Shown here one piece after another: positions 46,561 through 57,917 of a DNA stretch of 64,000 nt. The stretch's first letter is position 1. Each line of letters opens with the position of its first letter. The notes beneath the pieces are model-generated. The model did not search any database and was not told where the DNA came from. It saw only the letters and a program-made list of their open reading frames with translations. The position numbers and the translations under genes are program-made. Source of the DNA: Aureobasidium sp. EXF-3400 (taxonomy: Eukaryota > Ascomycota > Dothideomycetes > Dothideales > Saccotheciaceae); contig SWBL01000031.1 in assembly GCA_024195585.1 (NCBI GenBank), forward strand, positions 1 through 64,000. The letters run 5' to 3'.

Positions 46561-47517
46561 CTATGCTTTCGGCACATCTTGCTTTCCATCTCTTTTCGCT
46601 GTCCAGCTCTCGGCTAGAGCTTGCATGAGGCAGATTGTGACGTGTCTGGCTCTTCGCGGTTGTTCAACGCTATTCTCTTCCGGGACGTTCAAAAACATGA
46701 CGGGCAATAAACCTGCCGGATGCTGGCCACCGGCAACACCATTCTTTCTCTTCCAATGTTCGGCAAGGACGGAGTAGTAGAGGAAGTCGCAAATGAAATG
46801 TCCCGGGTCGCGACTTTGGCGAATGCGCACACTACCAAGTTCCGGCGAGATTTCTGGCGCGTCAAGCAGCTTGGAGCGCCAACGAGTGAAGACGTCCTCG
46901 GTCTCGAGCGTGCTGTCCAGGGACTCAGGGCAGCCCCGAAAGAACGAGTCGCCATCGTTCGAAGGAAGCTTGTGACCTGTGATGTCCTTGTCCAGGTGAT
47001 AGCCATCGCGACGGCTGACTAGCTGCATCGAGTACGAGTTTTGTCCAGGGCGCATGCCAAAGTGCAGCCAGATATCGACATCATGGCTGTAAGCATCGTA
47101 GAGGCGCGGTACGAGTGACCGGACCTCGTTGTATATGACGGGTATGTCGTAGGGATGCACGACGACGCGCACGGGGACCTGGCTCGAAGAGGTCGCGGGT
47201 AGGAATTTGGGTAAAGTTGTCACGACCGAGTATGAGAGATTGCCGGCTCCACCTTCATCAAAAGGCTATGAGTGGAAACAATATCAGCGACGAACGGTAT
47301 AAACGCAGTGGATGATTGTTGCCATTGTTGACGCTTGACGCTTGAGCTTGACGCTGCTGTGCGGCTCGTCTGGAGAAATCGGCCATCCCGACCTTTCTGA
47401 TCAGTCGCCACCGACACCTTGGCGCCAACACGTTGTGAAGAAGCGATGTATGCGTCGATGCAGAGGGATTGCACTTACACCGAAGCCAGTAACCAGGATA
47501 GACACAGGTTTGACCAT
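46561..47517 (-). CDS. Pyroglutamyl-peptidase I-like protein (C15 family), probably inactive
   Basis: Exon 1 47517-47479 encodes MVKPVSILVTGFG; after a 213-nt intron (GTAAGT to ATAG), exon 2 47265-46561 continues PFDEGGAGNLSYSVVTTLPK. The join recreates the C15 start VTGFGPF, so the model is firm: 247 residues. The family removes N-terminal pyroglutamate using a Glu-Cys-His triad. Cys172 is kept in RDPGHFICDFLYYS, but the Glu position reads Gln94 (NSYSMQLVSRRDGYHLD) and the His expected in the FxHVP motif reads Asn206 (VMFLNVPEE). Two of three catalytic residues are thus changed, suggesting a pseudo-enzyme or changed chemistry. The frame is intact and under evident coding constraint. The intron is much longer than its neighbours. 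Confidence 0.85.
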
Positions 47518-48608
47518 TATCGTTAACCCATATGTCGATGTCGAAAACTTAGATGTGAGGACCGATACGGCCGTGTGCAAGACAGGCTGGGGAAGCTTTC
47601 GTCTACAAGACCCGGATCTTCGAAAGGAAGGGCAATAGCTACTTTATGAGGACGCCAGTGACGCTAGCCTTTGCCCATGTAACAACCACAGGCCCCAAGA
47701 TGATCGTCCTTGTTTGAGGGTCCTTCGGCGTGCAACCCGCTCCTGTTGGAAACAACTGGAGTCTGTTCCGTAAGAACACTAGCTCATATAACCCACTCCC
47801 GTCTGGTATCGTTGGTAACTTGCACTCGTATGTCCGTCTGCGAGATTGGCAGAATCACACAGCATTCACCTGGGTCAAGGCGAGTCAAAACTCGGACAAC
47901 AGCATGCACAAGTACAGGATCGGTTCGATCTCCGTCTCACATTCTCTATTCTCAAGCTACTCGGCTGGGAAGCGAGAAGCAGAGCTTCATTGGTCCCCAC
48001 GTCGAGATGTTTGTCGACGCCCGAGTGGTGGCGGACTTGGAACCGCCGCTCAGAAATGGGGCTCAACAAAGACATAGGCTACGGGTACTGAGAGCGCCGT
48101 AAGGCTACGGCACAGCTGGACTGTGATTCATGGTATTTCTCCTCTATGCCATGCGGAACCTGCTCCACAGGCCTGTTTACGGTGTTAACTCCTACTACTG
48201 CAACGGGGACACCGAGTTTCATGGTGTAACTTTAACGCGCACCCTGAGCTGAGCATAAGAATCAGAAGCTTCTAGTTGTGTTGCCTACATGAGATCTACG
48301 GTCCTTGCATTAAGCCGAATCACGATATGTCATGATGTCTCGATCACGACACTCCAGAGGACATCACTTTAAAGGCTGCAACCACAACGTCAGCAGGAAG
48401 ACTGTTTTCAAGCCTCGAGCATTCTTTTGATGCGAGATAACTACAGGGTGCAAGCGTTTTCTTTCTTTATTGGACAAGCATTGACATTATGGCATTGGTA
48501 CGTCGTGATCTAGATTCTGCTTCGAGTTCTCGATGCGGACCCGGCTCCGGAACATGCGAAAATTGCAAATTCGGTTCGCACCCAGCACCGCTTTCTACCT
48601 ATTACGTT
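47518..48608. other. Intergenic 1.1 kb
   Basis: Promoter of the pyroglutamyl-peptidase-like gene and 3' flank of SUA5, both on the minus strand. No gene recognised. Confidence 0.5.
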
Positions 48609-50150
48609 CTAGAGCTGCTCGAGCTTAACTTCGGCCGCCTTGCGCAACCGGTTCATGACTGCCGCCGCAATATCGCCTTCCCCGTCATCAATCCCTTCCA
48701 CAATGATTGCGTCCACATCCTTGCGATCCAGCTCCCTTAATGCCGAGAACAATCCGCGCGCCACATCAGCAGTATCTGGTCCTATGCACATGTCCCACAC
48801 AGTAAAACGCCTGTTCTCGTTCTGGAGAACAACTTCTCGTGCGTGAAGCTGATTCTGGTGATAAGCGCTTTCCCGAAGCATGACTTCTAAAGGTGAGGCG
48901 GAGATATCAGCGCTTCTCGGACCCGACTCCAGGAATACTGAGCCCTTCTCCTTGGCACTATCGGCGTGCTCATCTCCCAGCATGCTCTTCCAAGTCTTTG
49001 TTCTGACTAATCCCAAGCTGCCGCTTGTTCCGAGCTGGCGTGACAGGTCTGAAATGTGTGGTTGCTTGCCCCCTGTGGCTTCGACCAACATGACAGGTGC
49101 TTTTGGAGAGTAGTGTCGATATTTCATACCTGGTGCCCTAGGTGCAGCATCTCCTTTCAAAGAAACGTCATGATAGCCTACTACCGTGTTCTCCCAGCCG
49201 GGAACTGTTCTGATCGAATCGATCCCTATACCACCTGGTCTGAGAACAGCAGGAGGCGAGCTCAAACCGTCAACAACTGTGCTCTCGACGCCAACATCGC
49301 ATGGTCCACCGTCCACGATCAGCTCAATACGGCCGTCCAGATCATAGCGCACATGCTCGGCGGCTGTTGGTGATGGTTTTGTTGAAGCATTTGCCGAAGG
49401 TGCTGCTACCGGGACATCTGCAGTCTTGATCAAGGCCAGCGCAAGCAAATTCCGTGGCATTCTTGCGCCAAATGTTCTCAAACCAGCGGTAACTTCAGGT
49501 GCCAGTTTTGAGTCTTCTGGTACTGGTAGAATGATTGTAATTGGGCCTGGCCAAAAGCGTTTGATCAGGGGATGATATATTTGCGGAATTGGGTCGACTT
49601 CGGGTGAGGAATTAGACGTAGACAACAACTTTCTCAACTGCTTCAGAGATGCTATGTGTACGATCAGAGGGTTGTCGGATGGTCTCTGTTTGGCTTGATA
49701 GATTCCCTTGACGGCTGCACTGCGGGTTGCGTCCGCGCCGAGTCCATACACCGTCTCTGTTGGAAATGCAACCGGCACATCTGAATGCTTGAGATTTGAA
49801 GCTGCTAGTTGGAGGTCTTTTCCATCGTGTGTTGTCATGTCCAATTCCAGATCCCAATCCTCCAGAGGCATTCCTGTGTCCGTAGATTTGTCCGAGAAAT
49901 TACCCAGTTTTGTGGCTTCCATGGGCAAAATCCGCGTCTGATGAGTTTGTCTGGTTTGTTCCCGCATTACGGCGGTCTGGTTGGAGGCTGTCATGTTGCC
50001 TCTTTGCTTTGAAAGTGTCGTGTGAGTATTCCGCAATGGTTTGAGAGTCCGATGGCAAGCTGTCGCAAATCCGCGAGTGAGTCTTGATGAAAGCGCTGAG
50101 ATGGTGAACACAAATCCAGTCGACCGAGGGAGTGTACAGTTTCGTATCAT
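48609..50150 (-). CDS. sua5: Threonylcarbamoyl-AMP synthase SUA5 (YrdC/Sua5)
   Basis: Makes threonylcarbamoyl-AMP from threonine, bicarbonate and ATP for the t6A37 modification of ANN-decoding tRNAs. Single exon, 513 residues. YrdC domain: PVAFPTETVYGLGADAT near residues 125-145, KQRPSDNPLIVHI, FWPGPITIILPV, GARMPRN and AAPSANASTKPSPT, then SPPAVLRPGGI. A linker with KYRHYSPKAPV leads to the C-terminal Sua5 domain ending in AAVMNRLRKAAEVKL. The N-terminus from the chosen ATG (IRNCTLPRSTGFVFTISAL, then LTRGFATACHR) looks like a mitochondrial presequence; later in-frame ATGs at the MTASN and MREQT positions could give a cytosolic form, fitting dual use of SUA5. Which start dominates is not visible. 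Confidence 0.94.
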   Translation of the reverse strand: MIRNCTLPRSTGFVFTISALSSRLTRGFATACHRTLKPLRNTHTTLSKQRGNMTASNQTAVMREQTRQTHQTRILPMEATKLGNFSDKSTDTGMPLEDWDLELDMTTHDGKDLQLAASNLKHSDVPVAFPTETVYGLGADATRSAAVKGIYQAKQRPSDNPLIVHIASLKQLRKLLSTSNSSPEVDPIPQIYHPLIKRFWPGPITIILPVPEDSKLAPEVTAGLRTFGARMPRNLLALALIKTADVPVAAPSANASTKPSPTAAEHVRYDLDGRIELIVDGGPCDVGVESTVVDGLSSPPAVLRPGGIGIDSIRTVPGWENTVVGYHDVSLKGDAAPRAPGMKYRHYSPKAPVMLVEATGGKQPHISDLSRQLGTSGSLGLVRTKTWKSMLGDEHADSAKEKGSVFLESGPRSADISASPLEVMLRESAYHQNQLHAREVVLQNENRRFTVWDMCIGPDTADVARGLFSALRELDRKDVDAIIVEGIDDGEGDIAAAVMNRLRKAAEVKLEQL

Positions 50151-53100
50151 GTAACTTCCGACAATGCGATATGTGTATTCTTCAATTTTTTTCTTCACTG
50201 ATCATTTTTCTTCTAGATTGATGACTGCAACGCCGTCCAAAAAAAAAAGCTTGTCTGCCGCTTACATAATCAACCATCTTCAACCTCACTTTCAAAATAG
50301 ACATCGACATCTCGAATTACGGATACTGCATAATGGATAAGTTGATAAACTCTGTTACATTACATGTCCCTGGTTTCGCAGACTTGCATATCAGACAGCA
50401 TGCGGATTTGAGGATGTAGGTCGAAAGTCGCTTAATCGCTCAGTAGTTATGCCATTAACCCGAAAATAAGTCCGCAACTACGGTCGTCTACCGTAGGCGA
50501 CGCGGAATCTTCAGGAATGCATCGATAACAGGCTTATGTCAGACCGCGGCCCCTAGTCACGCACTGCGGTGGCTCTATTACCATCCTCCATCACGATTCA
50601 CCGATGAACTTCTGAGGTCAAAGACAGGGTGGTATGCGCAGCAAATGGTCTTGGCACCACCAACCTTACACCTTCTACTCTAGGACAATGCATTCTGGCC
50701 CGCATGAGAATATGACAGACGACCGAATTCATGCGACGAGATGGTGTACTGGTAGTCATAGTAAGCTGAGTTTGTGATGAAGCCAGTAGCAGCTCTCAGC
50801 CATTGCTCATGTGAGTACCCCGCGCCAGCTCGGCCGACTCGGTCTTCACAGCAAAAGCAACAACTGCAGTGTCCATCAAGGTGAGCGGGGTGTGGGCTTT
50901 TCCGCGGCTTGCTTGGATACATGAAACGGTTGTACAGTATTCTGGGTCATACAAGTAGCATCCTATTGACAGGTCATGTGCTCAGCTAGTTTTATAGCAA
51001 GAGTCAAAGCCTTTAAGTCAGGAGGTGCTTCTTGGAGAATCAATTTCAACCCCTGATTGAGGAATCATGTGATCAGAGCGAAACTTTAGAGCGAACTGAA
51101 GATACCTGCGAACTTTCATAATGGTGATCGAAATTGATCAGATATGAAAGACAGTCCATTTGACATGGAGCCCAGCGTTCGCGATTCGTATCGGAAGACG
51201 GCTAGCAATGAGCCGACTCCAGATTCTCCAGGCAGCCGCCGAATCGATTTATAGCCAACGAGCCTGATCCTCTCGTACATATCGAGCGGAGCTCGTGAGC
51301 GACCGAGGACTGTAGGTTGATTCAAGTGCGCTGTCGCTGCGAGTTGCCTATCCATTATTGAGTTTGGCTAGCAAGTGTGGGGAAGTTATTGTAGCACACA
51401 CGCCATGTGCCCTCTTCCTATCTTTTGCAAGACACCAGTCAAGTGACTGACCACCCACTGATAACCAAAGACACGATCCATGTCTCATACAGACCTACCC
51501 CTGAGCATTCTATCGATTCCTCTTCGTTGGACTTCTGAATCGTGGAGGTTAGCAAAAGCCTCCACGATCTGATCCGGGACAACCGATAGAAGTGGAGAGA
51601 TGTTTTACAGTCAGTCGATAACACATGATCTGATACAACATCCTACTAGCCCTGTTAATCATAGTGGCATGATACTGCGCGGGGTAAGCCATGGCAGCGG
51701 CGGCAGACTTTCTGCTTCAGCCTTCCAGCATGAAGTTTCTTGGCCGCATTTGAGTCCTTAAAACCGTACTGGATCTGAAGGATCAATGGTATATCCGACA
51801 AGGGGAAATTGCATGATTACTATCTCCTGGCGTTATGCAAGACATTAGGCACACTAGGAGGAAAAGGCACCGATGTACCAAAGTGACTATGAACCTGTTG
51901 TGAGCTTTCCCCTTCTCGGAGGTGGACCTCAGCATAGCGATATTGGAACGAAAAGCATGGGGTGAGATGAGGTGAGGACATTCTATCAGTCGCCGAAGAA
52001 TGCCTGTCAAGAAGGATAAAGTTGCAAGCTATGCTAAGCTTGTCCGTCGACAGCTTCGACTATACGAACCCTAGATAAAGTGCGATCGATGTCCTCGGCA
52101 TTGCTCGAGCGCGTTTTTGGGTGTTGAAGTCGATGCTAAGGGAGGTGGATATGTCGTTGGCCCGTCTCTCTTGCAGCAATCAAACTCTCCAAGTTCCAAA
52201 GAAGATGTACTGGATACAGGCGTAAACGTTTATGCAGGAGGTGGAGTGTGGCTGAATTGCGGAAAGAGCGGACACGGGAGCCGGCAAGACCCCGATGCTG
52301 GAACTGGAAGGCGTCGACTGCAAGCATGGATTGCAGGGCAGCGGAGGGCTCTCCTTCTCTCCCTTGTCCTATATCGGTCTTGTGTTCCGTGTAAGACGCT
52401 GCTTCAACCATTACACGTAATAATTTGCTTGGGGGGAATGTAGTTGTGCTGTCGCGCGATATCGAGCCGCAACTTTTTCGTCCAACGAAAATGCTCGTTG
52501 TGAAACGAGAACCTGTTGACACACTGTGATGTCACTGGCTTCACGAATGTCATCCGAAGTAGCATCCACTCAAGGACGTGAGAAACGACAATTGAAATGA
52601 AGTGTGAAACGAAGCGCGTGCGCAAGTCCTCGACCACAAATGGTGAGTAAAGATAGACATGAAAATGCCACAAAGCAAACGTGGCAGCCAAGTTCTGCCA
52701 ACAAAGTGTCAAGTGTGGCTTACGAAAAGCGCCCCGCAAACCCGAGCACCCAAAACATGGTTTCGCATTCATCGACTCTTGGCTGCCTTTTCAGAGCCTC
52801 ATATTGAGCCACAAATCAGAAGGTTGTATGGACATCGCGCGATCAGGAAGATCCCTCCCCGAAGGACTTTGGTCCTCTCGGGTCGTCCCCCTGGATGCCT
52901 ATTGGACGTGCATATCGCGGCGATTTTTAACCTTCTTCGACTTCTTGGGGACCCACCTTTCGTCAGCGTTTACACGGAATCAACTTTTGAGCTTGCTCAT
53001 GGCGGTCGATCAGCAGGCACGTCACCTGCTTTCGTTTGCGCGTCCTGAGGACTCTAACCCCTGCATTCCGCGATCCAGCGGCTTTTTGTGCGATCCTTGA

Positions 53101-53440
53101 CATGCGTTTCCAGTCAAGAAGGTGTGGATACAGCTGCATGATAACCCACGCTAATTTCCTTTGTAAACATTATGCAATAATAGCTTTGCTAGATATCTAC
53201 TCTACATATATCCACTGCACCCTGACAGCCCTGCCTTCCAACTTTCCTCTATCTCATATCGACTTCTTATCTCGGACGTTCCCACCGTCTATCGCCTAAC
53301 GATCCTTGGTGCTCACTTGGACAACTCCATTCCTTCCATCACCCTATCAACCCCTTGGCAAAGCAGTTTACATATCAACCTGACTGGAGCCGGTCTTCTT
53401 TCAATCAACAACTCATCGCCGATCAACAACTCATATCAAA
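50151..53440. other. Intergenic 3.3 kb
   Basis: Divergent interval between SUA5 and the Ser-rich gene. The longest open frames (108-139 codons near 52.1-53.1 kb) look random in composition and lack conserved features. A perfect hairpin occurs at 51539-51568. The last 200 bases are pyrimidine-rich leader. Confidence 0.45.
51539..51568. repeat. Perfect 10-bp inverted repeat with 10-nt loop
   Basis: ATCGTGGAGG at 51539-51548 and its exact complement CCTCCACGAT at 51559-51568, separated by TTAGCAAAAG. It would form a stable hairpin in RNA from either strand. No gene surrounds it. Confidence 0.8.
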
Positions 53441-54061
53441 ATGTCTTCAGCGAATCCAGAAAAGGTGTGTTATAACTATTTCGCCTGCAATCGAAGTCAT
53501 TCAACTAACCTGTCCTAGTCACAACTCATCCAGGCATACATGATCTTGCACTCTCAGCAGACCAATGTTCGCCGACGACTATCAGTCGACTCGAATTCAA
53601 GTTCGTCGAGCAGCCCTAGTTCGAGCACTTCATCTTCAGCAAACGTATCTCCCATGTCATCATTCTCCTCGCCTTCACCCGAGTTCTCGTTCTCATCGAA
53701 ATCTCCTCCCTCTTCTGGATTCAGAAGACACTCTCGATCAGCTTCAATGGGCTCTCGTCGAGGTTCCCTGTCACCACCCACTTCGCCTCACAGAACGAGC
53801 ATCACATCCATTCCAGAGGAGCCTTCAGGACCACCACCGTTGAGCGTTGATGAAGCCAAGCTTGCCGACATCTCATCTCGAATCAAGACCACCCTTACCG
53901 ACCTCTTGAACTGTGACGCTGTCAAGAATGACCCTAGAATGCGATCATGGGTTGCCACACGATTGATGGATGTCGAGCATGAGCTCAAAGAGCAAAAGAG
54001 ACGACGACACAGCTCTCATGCCGAAGACGCAGAGATGATTGCATCACACCTTTGCGTGTAA
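53441..54061 (+). CDS. Ser-rich conserved fungal protein of unknown function
   Basis: 188 residues. Exon 1 (53441-53464) encodes MSSANPEK; a 54-nt intron (GTGTGT, branch CTAAC, acceptor CTAG) precedes exon 2 (53519-54061), starting SQLIQAYMILHSQQTNVRRR. Residues 30-90 are a Ser/Pro-rich disordered region, and GFRRHSRSASMGSRRGSLSP carries several RxxS sites that fit basophilic kinases. SITSIPEEPSGPPPLSVDEA leads to a helical C-terminal half (LADISSRIKTTLTDLLNCDA, then MRSWVATRLMDVEHELKEQK) that looks conserved and may be a protein-interaction domain. There is no signal or membrane segment. I recall similar unnamed fungal proteins but no function. Confidence 0.75.
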
Positions 54062-57000
54062 GATGCCCCTATCTTGTGGACCATTTCCTTTGTACGATGT
54101 TCTGGTTGTGCTCAGGCATATCACATGGAACCATGAGAATCACGAACATTTATGACGCATACGCATTTTGTTGTACAGCAGGCGCTCAAGGCTTTTGGTT
54201 CTACGACAGTATATACCCCCAAACAGTTTGCTTTCTTGTTAATTTATCAAAATTATTTCTTATCATACCTAAAACCTTTCATCTCATTGGCCATGCATGA
54301 CTGTATATACTCTGCCGAAAGTCATAGCTGTACATCATGATGATTCAGTCACATCATGGGTTTTCTGACTGCATGCTGATTTATGTCATCGTCTTGTCGC
54401 ACTCAACGGCATAGACGGGAGAGCCCTCACTGTGTCCTTGCGCATCCCTATTTTTTCCTTCGTATACAATCATGTTCGCGTCATTGTTTACCTCTGCGGC
54501 TCTGCGGCTCTGCGCCACTCGAGTACCACTACCTATGCATGAACGAGCGCATCTATCTGCATGCATGCCTTTGATCCGACAGAGCCGCAATCTGAAAAAG
54601 TCGACCCCATCGGGCGACATATAGGTAAGTATCGTCCCGGGATCGCAAACTTTTAGCGACATCGACCAACCTTAAGTTGTGGAAATATAGGGCATCGGAT
54701 TTTGCAATAGAAGGGTCATGGGAAAGTAGGCAAGAGATCTTCGATCTTGCCACATTTGGTAGGTGCAAGTGTGGCTGTGAAAAGCCCTCAGATCGGGTTC
54801 TTTGTAGGCACCATCGCTGGCAAGGAGGATATTCTTCAGGTCTGGTGGTGTTTGCCGCATCGAAGTGATCGTGAAACACGGGTTGCGATCCCCTTTGAGC
54901 TCGATTCGAAACCAACTTTTCGACGTTTGCGATGGGCGGGTGACTCGACTCGAGTTGTGTTGAAAGCCTCAATGATCGACATGCGTGCGTGTGGAGGATC
55001 GGTCGGGTCGAGAGCATCGAGACGCTGGCAGAAGAAGGATGTTCGACTCATGACAGTCTCTTGACAATCAAGATTAGTGCATATGAAGAACAGGAGAAGA
55101 AATTCCTCATCGAAACTGAAAGTCCTTTGATGTAAGGGCGTCTTCTGGTCATCAGGCGCGATACGTTTTGGACGGCCTAGCGATCATATGAGAGTTGAAG
55201 CGGTGTCGACACAACAAATGAACATCGAGATCGAGCTGATGTACACGTCCGATGATCGAAAAGTGGTTGTCGAAGGATCGTGCTCGAATGACTTGTCGTG
55301 GTCAAACAGACCTCCACCTTTCACATTCCGCGAAGAAAAGCAGTCAGGAGTGCAATTTGCCGCCGCGGGAAGAAGATATAGGTATGTTTTGGCATTATTG
55401 CCAGCGAGGAATAGAGTGCAGTCAACGGACATAAAGGAAATGAAGTCGTCAAAGATTCACGAATAGGCGAGCTGGATTGCGACGACAGCACTCTGTAAGT
55501 CGCAGCCGAAATGAAGCATTGGCAAAGGAGCGGCTGAGAGTCGAATCATGGGGTGCTACTTGCCTCGACGATTTGGTTTGCCGACTGGTTCATAGGGCCT
55601 ATATCTGCTCTGATAAAGAATACTAATAGCGATAAGGGCAGTCGACCAAGGTCTCACTGTGAACTGGGTCGGAGGCTGACCACGAGCGCCTGTTCAACAA
55701 GACCATCCAAACAACACCGCGAGCGATGCGCATAGACCATTGATTGGAAGCCATCTACTCGGAGTACCAAAACTAATCTCCCGGCTGCGGGGGATGTGCA
55801 GAGCTCGGTTCGATAGCAGCACCCACAAAGGTTCGTCCCTTGCTATCCTCTCGTCGACATTTAGTGAAATGTTGATGAAGTCCGGCAAATCAGAACAAAA
55901 GATGCTGTAAATAGCACGAGCCGTCTTTCTCGCCAGCTGTGAAAATCTTGATGGTCATCGGACATTCCCGAGTTGTGGTTTCAAACGTTCAATAGCAGTT
56001 GCCTCAGGCCAAGACGACCGACTGACGTGAGTTACATCGAGCTGAACGAGCGAAACAGGCAAAAGCCTGGATAGGGCTTTCGCAGATTCGCAGCCTTCCT
56101 GGAGAGTCGTGGGGAAACTATTCGCTGTCTCGGACTGGACTGCCTCGCTGACGCCATCTGCCTGGCGCTTTCCCTCATGGCTCGCACGATGCAGACTTTT
56201 CAACACTTCAGCCTGTTGGGTATGCTTGGCAGTGCGCACTCGTATGTGTCTCAGTCAAACATCACTACAGGTTACCTTGCTATCTCAGCGACTGCGTGTA
56301 TACACATTTGCGCTACTGCCTTCTCATTTTGTTTGCAACCACGAATATTCTGTGCTTGCATCGCTTGAATCGCAAGTCGAAGTGTTTGTCATTTCACCAT
56401 ACTCCACGCTTATGCAGGAACCCATGGTGCCCTTGCAGCTTCCCGAACTAAGACATTGAGAGCGAAGAAGGGTGGCGCCTAACGGCGAAGTTTAAACCAC
56501 CAGGAATAACCAAATCGATCCCAAAAGTGCAGAGTGTAAGCGGAGTTGTCAGCCAGGCAAGCTGGGGCTGGCGTCTGAAGTGGCAATTTTTAGAATCAAT
56601 AGTCCATTGACAACTGCGCTAGACATGTTCCTCACCATTTGCCAAAGTGCTCAGCCACGGGCTGGAAGGATACGACTGTCAATGGCCCGCATTGGGGATG
56701 TGGGAAATTGCATTGGCACATGGCTGTCGCCACGCCAAATCTCGGGTACGGGGAAGCCTGGCCCTGAGTTCGCGCTGTCCCTGGAGATTCTGGATTTCTG
56801 GTATCCTTCTTGCTGCTGTAAAGACATGACGACGCAGCAGAAAAAAATGCAGTTGCGATAGCGATACTGCCGGGTGTTGCTACGGTTGAAAAGTCGTTGG
56901 TGGAACTGCTCAGAGAAGGGTCGATGACAGCAACGGCCGGGCAAATTTGGGATCCTAAAGGTGAGACTGATTCTGACTCCCCCAGTCCCAGGGCCTCTTC

Positions 57001-57285
57001 TACATATTTCGCTGGGATCTGGGCGTAAGGCACTAACGATTAGTGGATGAGTCGGCTGAGGGTGAGGCTTGCGCCAAGGGTCAATGCGAACAAACACTTG
57101 ATCATGGCAACATGATATATAAGGACTCAACTTGTGCCCTGGTGCTTACTCTTCTCTATCCATCCACTCACTAATCAATCAATCCAACTTCGACTTCGGT
57201 CTCACACTCGCTTCAGCAACCAACCCAATAATATAATCTTTCGTCTTTTACCTTACCAAACCAACACCACCTTAACATCATCAAA
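54062..57285. other. Intergenic 3.2 kb
   Basis: No convincing gene. A 92-codon plus-strand frame at 55188-55466 and a 154-codon minus-strand frame at 54553-55017 are the best candidates, but neither has recognisable features. The right end carries the TATA box and leader of the GPI wall-protein gene. Confidence 0.45.
57116..57125 (+). promoter_or_regulatory. TATA box (TATATAAGGA) of the GPI wall-protein gene
   Basis: TATATAAGGA lies 170 bases before the ATG, with a C/T/A-rich leader after it. It is the same decamer as at the BYS1 gene. Confidence 0.65.
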
Positions 57286-57917
57286 ATGCAGTTCACCATC
57301 GCCGCCATTGCTGCTTTCGCCGCCTCTGCCTCTGCTATGGCTCTTAACACCACTGCCCCTGCTTCCGCAGTCTATGTCACCGAAGTCGTTACCCAGTAAG
57401 TCTATCGAAGTCTTGTGATGATATACATCCAAAATGTACAAACTGACTAACCATATCATAGTTTGACCACTTTCTGTCCTGCCGCAACTGTTCTTACTGC
57501 TGGTTCTCACACTATCACTGTCACTGCTCCTACCACCATCGTAAGTTTCTTGAAGCCTCTGGACGAAGATATGGACCCGGGCGTCTCTGAAGCCTCGAGC
57601 CCAATCTTCGACCACCTCTTTTTATACTACGATACTAATTAGCGACACAGACCATTGAAGATTGTAGCTGCACTCTGACCAAAACCAGCTCAGTTGCTGC
57701 CGTTCCCACCGCTCCCGCTACCTCTGCTCCTTACGTCTCTGCTCCCGTTTACCACAACGGCACCACCGCCACTGTCACCTCCGCCCACGGTACCGGCGCT
57801 GCCCACAGCACTGGTGCCTCTACCGCCAAGCCTTCTCAGTTCACCGGTGCTGCTTCCGCCATGAACGTCGCTGGTGCCGCCGCTGCCGCCCTCGGCATGG
57901 CCGCTCTCATCCTCTAA
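57286..57917 (+). CDS. GPI-anchored cell-wall protein (clock-controlled ccg-6-like)
   Basis: Small wall protein of 151 residues from exons 57286-57395, 57462-57540 and 57651-57917 (introns of 66 and 110 nt). The signal peptide is MQFTIAAIAAFAASASAMA. Splicing rebuilds YVTEVVTHLTTFCPAATVLT and TITVTAPTTI + TIEDCSCTLT, the motif set of ccg-6-type fungal wall proteins with four conserved cysteines. A Ser/Thr/Ala/Pro-rich stalk for O-mannosylation follows. The C-terminus (MNVAGAAAAALGMAALIL) is a hydrophobic GPI-attachment signal, with a likely omega site near GAASAMN. The strong TATA box suggests high expression. Confidence 0.88.

Noticed and set aside
52681..53100. 139-codon plus-strand frame
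   Set aside because: No recognisable domain, no splice support, and random-looking composition in an intergenic region.
54553..55017. 154-codon minus-strand frame
   Set aside because: Composition is rich in His, Arg and Ser without pattern, with no motif and no promoter signal. Treated as chance.
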